From Paludibacter sp. (lineage in GTDB: Bacteria > Bacteroidota > Bacteroidia > Bacteroidales > Paludibacteraceae), in the NCBI GenBank assembly GCA_028705705.1, contig JAQWCZ010000042.1, forward strand, positions 1-11,799: DNA of 11,799 nucleotides, in the 5' to 3' direction. Position numbers and translations under genes: made by a program. Shown here one piece after another: positions 7,414 through 11,799 of the stretch. Each line of letters opens with the position of its first letter. The stretch's first letter is position 1. Below the pieces are notes generated by a model, which did not search any database, had not been told where the DNA came from, and saw only the letters and a program-made list of their open reading frames with translations.

Positions 7414-8397
7414 TTATCTGAAAAACAATTTGACAATTAGCTGAGGTCTTAATTCCAACATAACATCCCAATATTGAATCAAGTTTCTAAAATTTCTGAT
7501 CTTATATTGTTGCAGAAACGTATAAACCAGTTGTTGGAAGTATTTATTGAGTCTGATTTTCAATAGTTTCTGATCAAAAAACGAAACTGATATATTGGCT
7601 TTGATAATCTTCAGATATTGATTTTTTACATCTTTTATTTCAGTTATATTCCTGATTTTATGAGAAATAAATCCATCAACAAAACTAACAACCACTTCTT
7701 CACATAAAATCGGCAACGCTTCACTTAAGTAACGGATTTGAATTTCCCTGCATTTCTCAGCAGACCTTGGATCCGTTGAGGTAACCTGTGTTCGGTGCAT
7801 TCTGTACAAATACATCACATCGGGCAAATTCACCATCCTGCAATAAAATGCCGCCCTCGCCCACAAATCATAGTCCTCTGCCGGAAAGGTTTCCTGATTA
7901 TAATAGAGATTATTTTTTTCAAAAACATCCCTTCTGAAAACAGATGAAGCATGCAATACGGCTGAATAAAACATCATGGTAATTTTCACCTGTTCCGGAT
8001 CACGGTCTCTTATCCACAATTGATTATCTGCACCAAACATCTGCATGGCACAGGAACACAAATCAATATCCGGATGAGATTCCAAAAAATCAACTTGCGT
8101 TTGCAGGCGGTGTGGTAAAGAAATATCATCCCCATCCATACGGGCGATGTATTTGCCTTTCGCGAGCTTCAAACCAGTGTTTAGGTTATTGGCCAGACCG
8201 CTATTCACTTCATTCCGGTGATATACAATCCTTGTATCAGAGAAAGCATGAACCACTGCGGCTGAATTATCGGTTGAGCAATCGTCCAGAATAATCAATT
8301 CAAAGTCGGTATAAGTCTGATTAAGCATACTTTGTATGGCTTCAGATAAATACAGTTCAGCATTATATACCGGCATTAATATACTGACAGAGGACAT
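7414..8397 (-). CDS. Glycosyltransferase family 2 (GT-A fold)
   Basis: A 327-residue GT2 protein: VSILMPVYNAELYLSEAI at 4-21, LDDCSTDNS at 37-45 with the Asp pair 38-39, NSGLANNLNTGLKLAKGKY at 65-83, and the metal motif ARMDGDD at 85-91. LPHRLQTQVDFL at 94-105 is typical of the subfamily with an ARMDGDD motif. HASSVFRRDVF near 149-159 and FPAEDYDLWARA at 171-182 (Glu174-Asp175, likely base) complete the catalytic domain. About 120 C-terminal residues are poorly conserved, basic and without clear membrane helices. The start overlaps the stop of the preceding GT2 gene by one base (TAATG), implying coupled translation. Its LNQTYxDFEL(I/L)xLDDCSTDxS segment is strikingly similar to that of the preceding gene, suggesting a shared ancestor. 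Sugar specificity cannot be deduced. Confidence 0.92.
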   Translation of the reverse strand: MSSVSILMPVYNAELYLSEAIQSMLNQTYTDFELIILDDCSTDNSAAVVHAFSDTRIVYHRNEVNSGLANNLNTGLKLAKGKYIARMDGDDISLPHRLQTQVDFLESHPDIDLCSCAMQMFGADNQLWIRDRDPEQVKITMMFYSAVLHASSVFRRDVFEKNNLYYNQETFPAEDYDLWARAAFYCRMVNLPDVMYLYRMHRTQVTSTDPRSAEKCREIQIRYLSEALPILCEEVVVSFVDGFISHKIRNITEIKDVKNQYLKIIKANISVSFFDQKLLKIRLNKYFQQLVYTFLQQYKIRNFRNLIQYWDVMLELRPQLIVKLFFR

Positions 8398-9311
8398 TAT
8401 ATTATTCTAATTTTAAAAAAGTAATAAAAATTGTACAGATAGTACATCAAGATAATCAGGATGTGTCTGGGGTACATTTTTTTGAATATTTTTCGGTTTG
8501 TTTCCCTGCTGATTTTAAATTTCATCCGATATTTCACCCATTGTTTAGCCCAAAAATAGGCATAATCCAGTGTTTTAATTTTTCGGTCATATTGAATGAT
8601 GTAATTCAGGATGTCAACGCCTTCCAAGAAACTTTTCCCCAGTTTCTCCGCTTTTGATGAAGTATTTGTGCTGTGCATCCTGTAATTACTCAAAATTTTA
8701 TTGTAAGCCAGTACATCCGTTTTCTGGCACAACAATACATAAAAAAACCAGTCGCCGCATAAATGCATTTTTTCATACAATGTATGCTGAATATTTAAAA
8801 ACACATCACGCCTAAAAACAGTCATACTCACGTTATATACAACGTTTGTAAACAGCAGTTTTTCACGAATAAATTGATACCCCGGATATACCACTATCTT
8901 ATCATTTGGCTTCAACTCCCAGGGTTCAGTATCATTCAACTGATAACGTGCCAATGCATAAGCTAATCCGACATTGGGATATTTTTCCATTTCTGTAATC
9001 ATACATTGCAGAAATTTCGGTTCCGCCCAGTCATCACTTTCCGCGATCCAAACATATTCCCCGCTTGCTATGGCAATTCCTTTATTCCATTGTTTAAACG
9101 GACTACCACTGTTTTTGGTGTTAAATACACAATGATTTACTGTCGGATGGGACTGATACGACCTTAACACTTCACAACTGTCATCTGTTGAGCAATCGTC
9201 CAACAATATCAGTTCAAAATCCTGATAAGTTTGATTCAGAATGCTATCAATACGCTGTTTCAGATAAGGTGCATGATTATAATTGGGAACTATGACAGAT
9301 ACTGTTGGCAT
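8397..9311 (-). CDS. Glycosyltransferase family 2 (GT-A fold)
   Basis: A 304-residue GT2 protein and the first transferase of the operon. It opens PTVSVIVPNYNHAPYLKQRI at 2-21. LLDDCSTDDS at 36-45 has the Asp pair at 38-39, and IAESDDWAEP at 89-98 supplies the metal motif in its Glu-Ser-Asp-Asp form. FKQWNKGIAIASGEY at 72-86 marks the subfamily, and CGDWFFY at 185-191 replaces the more usual Glu-Asp base with Gly-Asp (Asp187). NYRMHSTNTSSKAE follows near 208-221. The last 25 residues are hydrophobic, aromatic and end in basic residues, so they may anchor the enzyme to the membrane. It begins 5 bp after the wzt stop and ends overlapping the next gene by one base. First position after the exporter does not show whether it acts first in assembly. 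Confidence 0.91.
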   Translation of the reverse strand: MPTVSVIVPNYNHAPYLKQRIDSILNQTYQDFELILLDDCSTDDSCEVLRSYQSHPTVNHCVFNTKNSGSPFKQWNKGIAIASGEYVWIAESDDWAEPKFLQCMITEMEKYPNVGLAYALARYQLNDTEPWELKPNDKIVVYPGYQFIREKLLFTNVVYNVSMTVFRRDVFLNIQHTLYEKMHLCGDWFFYVLLCQKTDVLAYNKILSNYRMHSTNTSSKAEKLGKSFLEGVDILNYIIQYDRKIKTLDYAYFWAKQWVKYRMKFKISRETNRKIFKKMYPRHILIILMYYLYNFYYFFKIRII

Positions 9312-9316
9312 ATTTA

Positions 9317-10609
9317 TTACAAAGGTCTATAATCTACATCAAAGAGTACATTTCCCCAACGACTATTCCAAACCGAATATCCGATTAATTCTTTAGAGTC
9401 AAATCCTACAATATTAAATTTGACTACCTGATGCATAACATCATAATCAATCATTCCTTCAGCAAAATTGCCCTTTCCTACTGATAAACTCACGAGATAA
9501 CCACCAATTGTCAGTTTGTGATTTTTCAGTCGGATTCTGATGGTTTTTTCTTCATTTTCATTGATATCAAACAAATCATTACCGAACCATCCACCGACAG
9601 CTTGTTCTTCATTATTGAAAATCGTTCCGTTTATACGAATATTGTCTGTTTTTCGATTTCCTTTGAATTTGCATAACAACACAATTTCATCATTGGTATA
9701 AAAACTGTCATTATTTTGTTCAAAATTAACACATAAAAATTCAACATCCAGGCTATACCCTTTTATGCGTGACTTTACAATCAATGCTTCTCCTGATATC
9801 TTGTTATATGATTCGAGTTTGTTATTTAAATAAAAAGATATACCTTGTTCGGTTTTTCCCTCAAATGCTATGCTTCCATCAACCAGAACCACTGTCTTAT
9901 TACAAAGATTCCTAACGGCCCCCATGTTGTGACTTACAAAAAGCACTGTTCTTCCATCACCTTTACTTACATCCTGCATTTTACCAATGGCTTTTTTCTG
10001 GAACTCAGCGTCACCAACCGCTAACACTTCATCTACAACCAGAATTTCAGGCTCAAGGTGGGCAGCAATCGAGAATCCCAGTCTTACTGTCATACCACTG
10101 GAATATCTTTTAACAGGAGTATCCAAATATCGTTCAACACCTGAGAAATCAACTATTTCATCAAGTTTTCCTGTAATTTCGGCTTTTGTCATACCCATGA
10201 TGGCACCGTTCATATAGATATTTTCGCGACCGGTCATTTCGGGGTGGAAACCGGTACCGACTTCAAGCAGGGACGCAATTCGTCCGCGGGCTTTGATGAT
10301 TCCGGTGGTTGGGGTGGTGACTTTAGATAAAATCTTTAAGAGTGTAGATTTTCCGGCACCATTTTTTCCGATAATGCCAAGTACATCCCCTTGTTTTACT
10401 TCGAAGTTGATATTTTTCAGAGCCCATACATATTCACTGGTTCCTTTGTGTGCACGGTCGTTTATTTCTCCGATTTTTAAATAGGGATCGTCTTTACCTA
10501 AAATATTCACAGTGTACCAACGTTTCAGGTCATGACTCAAAGTACGGGTACTGACTAATCCTAATCGATATTGCTTGCTTATATTTTCAAATTTTATGGC
10601 TGTTGGCAT
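9317..10609 (-). CDS. wzt: Wzt: ABC transporter ATPase with C-terminal carbohydrate-binding domain
   Basis: The 430-residue ATPase drives export of a lipid-linked polysaccharide through the Wzm permease. The N-terminal nucleotide-binding domain (about 1-258) has Walker A GKNGAGKS at 81-88, the Wzt-type EVGTGFHPEMTGREN block at 116-130, the ABC signature YSSGM at 169-173, Walker B ILVVDE at 189-194 and the H-loop SH at 226-227. A roughly 50-residue segment with LSHDLKRWY precedes Walker A, as is common in Bacteroidota Wzt. Residues about 265-430 form a beta-rich domain matching the Wzt C-terminal fold, known in characterised systems to recognise the non-reducing-end modification of the glycan. 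G+C falls from about 43% (9841-10380) to about 31% (9361-9840) at the domain border, suggesting a domain swap. Starting MPTAIKFENISKQYRLG, it uses the ATG at 10609 with no near Shine-Dalgarno. It is separated from wzm by 233 bp and followed by GT2 after 5 bp. Confidence 0.95.
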   Translation of the reverse strand: MPTAIKFENISKQYRLGLVSTRTLSHDLKRWYTVNILGKDDPYLKIGEINDRAHKGTSEYVWALKNINFEVKQGDVLGIIGKNGAGKSTLLKILSKVTTPTTGIIKARGRIASLLEVGTGFHPEMTGRENIYMNGAIMGMTKAEITGKLDEIVDFSGVERYLDTPVKRYSSGMTVRLGFSIAAHLEPEILVVDEVLAVGDAEFQKKAIGKMQDVSKGDGRTVLFVSHNMGAVRNLCNKTVVLVDGSIAFEGKTEQGISFYLNNKLESYNKISGEALIVKSRIKGYSLDVEFLCVNFEQNNDSFYTNDEIVLLCKFKGNRKTDNIRINGTIFNNEEQAVGGWFGNDLFDINENEEKTIRIRLKNHKLTIGGYLVSLSVGKGNFAEGMIDYDVMHQVVKFNIVGFDSKELIGYSVWNSRWGNVLFDVDYRPL

Positions 10610-10656
10610 GAGACTTATATTTTTTTCAATTTTATTTACTCCTAGCTTATTATGAT

Positions 10657-10693
10657 GCCAAATGCAGGTCAGTCACATCTTCATTTGACTAAC
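10657..10693 (-). promoter_or_regulatory. Two mutually exclusive hairpins in the wzt leader
   Basis: In the RNA sense two alternative stems share one arm. In the first, GTTAGTCA (10693-10686) pairs with TGACTGAC (10675-10668): 8 bp with one G-U and a 10-nt loop. In the second, GTCAAATG (10689-10682) pairs with CATTTGGC (10664-10657): again 8 bp with one G-U. Because bases 10686-10689 belong to both, only one can form at a time, the arrangement seen in leader regulators and attenuators. Stem strengths are modest, and 8-bp pairings arise by chance in 230 bp, so function is speculative. The segment lies about 50-85 nt before the wzt start. Confidence 0.25.
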
Positions 10694-10720
10694 AAGCTGT
10701 AATATTGATACTTATGTTAA

Positions 10721-10758
10721 AAGCACAATGATCAGTTTATACGCTGATTGCTGTGCTT
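10721..10758 (-). terminator. Hairpin between wzm and wzt, possible weak terminator or processing site
   Basis: Transcribed leftward, AAGCACA (10758-10752) pairs perfectly with TGTGCTT (10727-10721). After a 3x3 internal loop a further 5 bp (ATCAG with CTGAT) close an 8-nt loop. The downstream side continues as a run of only four U before AAC. The stem is clear to the eye, but the short U run makes it a weak intrinsic terminator at best. It could reduce read-through from wzm to wzt, protect a processed 3' end, or do nothing. The remainder of the 233-bp gap (10610-10842) holds no gene that I can see. Confidence 0.4.
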
Positions 10759-10842
10759 AAAATATTAATTAAATTCTATTCTGTTCAATTCAATAGTTTA
10801 CCTTGGTTTCTTTAATAAAATGAATTATTGGTATCTATTTTT

Positions 10843-11679
10843 TCAAACTGTATCCATAAAACTACGCTGAACTTTATTGAATACCACAATACCGATGACA
10901 AGCAAAATAACCATAAAACAAAAACTATAAGCAAGCATTCCCCAGCAAAAAGTTCCAACCCCCATCATCCCATATTTAAAGGTTTCAAAGATTGACGTAA
11001 CAGGATTAATGGCCATAATCCATTGTTTCTCAGTAGACATTGTGCTTAAAGGATAAATCACTGGTGTAGCGTACATCCAGAGCTGTACAATAAAAGTAAA
11101 AAGTATGGTTAAATCACGGTATTTTGTCGTAAGTGAAGAAATAATAACGCCAAAACCTAGTGACAAGCCGGCAAGCATGAGAACCAATAAAGGCAACAAT
11201 AAAATAAAAATATTAGGTGCAACCTGAACACCTGATAATAAATAATAAACATAAACAGCAATAAATAGCAAAAACTGTATACCCATTCTGACTAGATTGG
11301 ATGTTACCGTTGCGAGCGGTACTATCATGCGTGGAAAATATACCTTTCCGAAGATATGTTGATTGGTTGTAAAAGTAGCAGAAGTTTTATTCAGACAATC
11401 CGAAAAATATTGCCAACATACAATACCGGCTAAGTAAAACAGAGGTTGTGGCAGCCCATCAGTGGATATTTTGGCTATACCACCAAAAACCACCATGTAC
11501 ATAATCGTTGTTAAAGCAGGTTGAATAAAATACCACGCAGGTCCCAGAATTGTTTGTTTGTATTGAGTAATAATGTCTTTTTTAACAAACATCGAAAATA
11601 AATCACGATATTGCCATATCTCCTTAAAATCAACTTCAAACAAACGATTCTTTGGTTTAATAACCGTCGTGTATTCCAT
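10843..11679 (-). CDS. wzm: Wzm: ABC-2 type polysaccharide export permease
   Basis: The 278-residue permease is the membrane half of the exporter and would move a lipid-linked glycan across the inner membrane with Wzt. The cytoplasmic N-terminus carries the family motif KKDIITQYKQTILGPAW at 33-49. About six hydrophobic segments follow, near 50-69, 80-96, 118-149, 157-183, 190-210 and 247-267. TTKYRDLTILFTFIVQLW at 184-201 followed by YATPVIYP at 203-210 is a hallmark of O-antigen and teichoic-acid ABC-2 permeases. Length matches the family (about 260-280). The ATG at 11679 gives MEYTTVIKPKNRLFEVDFKEIWQYRD, the expected family start; a short overlapping frame beginning at 11696 is unrelated. 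It is the first gene of the visible operon. Wzm and Wzt genes usually touch, so the 233-bp gap that follows is unusual. Confidence in the function is high. Confidence 0.94.
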   Translation of the reverse strand: MEYTTVIKPKNRLFEVDFKEIWQYRDLFSMFVKKDIITQYKQTILGPAWYFIQPALTTIMYMVVFGGIAKISTDGLPQPLFYLAGIVCWQYFSDCLNKTSATFTTNQHIFGKVYFPRMIVPLATVTSNLVRMGIQFLLFIAVYVYYLLSGVQVAPNIFILLLPLLVLMLAGLSLGFGVIISSLTTKYRDLTILFTFIVQLWMYATPVIYPLSTMSTEKQWIMAINPVTSIFETFKYGMMGVGTFCWGMLAYSFCFMVILLVIGIVVFNKVQRSFMDTV

Positions 11680-11693
11680 ATAATAATTAGTAT

Positions 11694-11701
11694 CAAAGTT
11701 A
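11694..11701 (-). promoter_or_regulatory. Candidate Bacteroidota -7 promoter element before wzm
   Basis: On the minus strand the bases read TAACTTTG, an exact match to the Bacteroidota -7 consensus TAnnTTTG. No convincing TTTG -33 element sits at the usual spacing, and transcription from here would leave a leader of only about ten nucleotides before the wzm ATG. The 98 bases to the right (11702-11799) are AT-rich, with stops in all three minus-strand frames soon after the edge, so they look intergenic. One frame could be the tail of an upstream gene ending around 11776. The call rests on one short motif. Confidence 0.3.
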
Positions 11702-11799
11702 AAATAAATAATCTACGATAGCCTTTGAAAATTAAATTTTAAATTAACAGAATTAGAAAGTAGTTATTCGTTATTTACTTATTGGGCACAAGCGTTGCG

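Noticed and set aside
7400..7471. Upstream extension of the GT14 gene to an ATG at 7471
   Set aside because: The extra 24 residues do not look like the family and arise from the other frame of the GT2 C-terminus.
3350..10484. Ten plus-strand open frames of about 60-94 codons
   Set aside because: All lie antisense to well-supported minus-strand genes and show no family motif; they are by-products of the coding strand.
10638..10644. TAGGAGT on the minus strand as a Shine-Dalgarno site for wzt
   Set aside because: It lies about 29 nt before the ATG, too far to position a ribosome; a nearby TTG at 10629-10627 is out of frame with wzt.
11511..11696. Short minus-strand frame of 61 codons overlapping the start of wzm
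   Set aside because: It lies in another frame of wzm, is rich in unlikely residue combinations and matches no family; the wzm frame is a clear ABC-2 permease.
10610..11799. JUMPStart/ops-type antitermination element upstream of the cluster
   Set aside because: I looked for the GGCGGTAGCGTG core and related forms before wzm and wzt and saw none.

Overview
The window looks like part of a surface-polysaccharide (O-antigen or capsule type) gene cluster from an AT-rich Gram-negative bacterium, most likely a member of the Bacteroidota. The reasons are the low G+C, the absence of convincing Shine-Dalgarno sequences before almost every gene, a TAnnTTTG-like promoter element ahead of the first gene, and the general look of the proteins. 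Genus and species cannot be read from the sequence. All twelve recognised genes lie on the minus strand, so transcription runs from the right end (about 11,700) to the left end. No rRNA, tRNA, CRISPR array, insertion sequence or plus-strand gene was found.

Layout in transcription order. Export comes first: an ABC-2 permease (wzm, 10843-11679), a 233-bp gap with predicted hairpins, and the ATPase (wzt, 9317-10609), which carries a C-terminal carbohydrate-binding domain. A tight run of transferases follows: two GT2 enzymes (9311-8397 and 8397-7414), a GT14 core-2/I-branching type enzyme (7399-6542), a protein that may be an unrecognised GT-A glycosyltransferase (6545-5754), and two more GT2 enzymes (5751-4780 and 4730-3777). 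Then come a polysaccharide pyruvyl transferase family protein (3780-2725), a divergent MurB-like FAD protein (2728-1730), a GT4 enzyme (1702-578) and the N-terminal part of a NodB-type polysaccharide deacetylase that runs off the left edge (572 to beyond 1).

The genes make sense as one operon. Gaps are mostly 2-49 bp, and four junctions overlap: three as ATGA and one as TAATG. Up to seven glycosyltransferases would build a lipid-linked glycan on the cytoplasmic side of the inner membrane. The pyruvyl-transferase/MurB-like pair would decorate it with a PEP-derived group, and Wzm/Wzt would export the finished chain. The window has no Wzy polymerase or Wzx flippase, which fits the ABC-transporter route. 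It also has no nucleotide-sugar synthesis genes, so those must lie elsewhere.

Three points deserve most attention. The first is the translationally coupled pyruvyl-transferase/MurB-like pair, which might install a lactyl-ether or other PEP-derived modification. The second is a sharp base-composition step inside wzt, exactly at the border between the ATPase and the carbohydrate-binding domain, which suggests a domain swap. The third is the 263-residue GT-A-like protein that I could not place in a family. Three start codons were moved or are ambiguous: GT14 at 7399, the pyruvyl transferase at 3780, and the deacetylase at 572 or 566.
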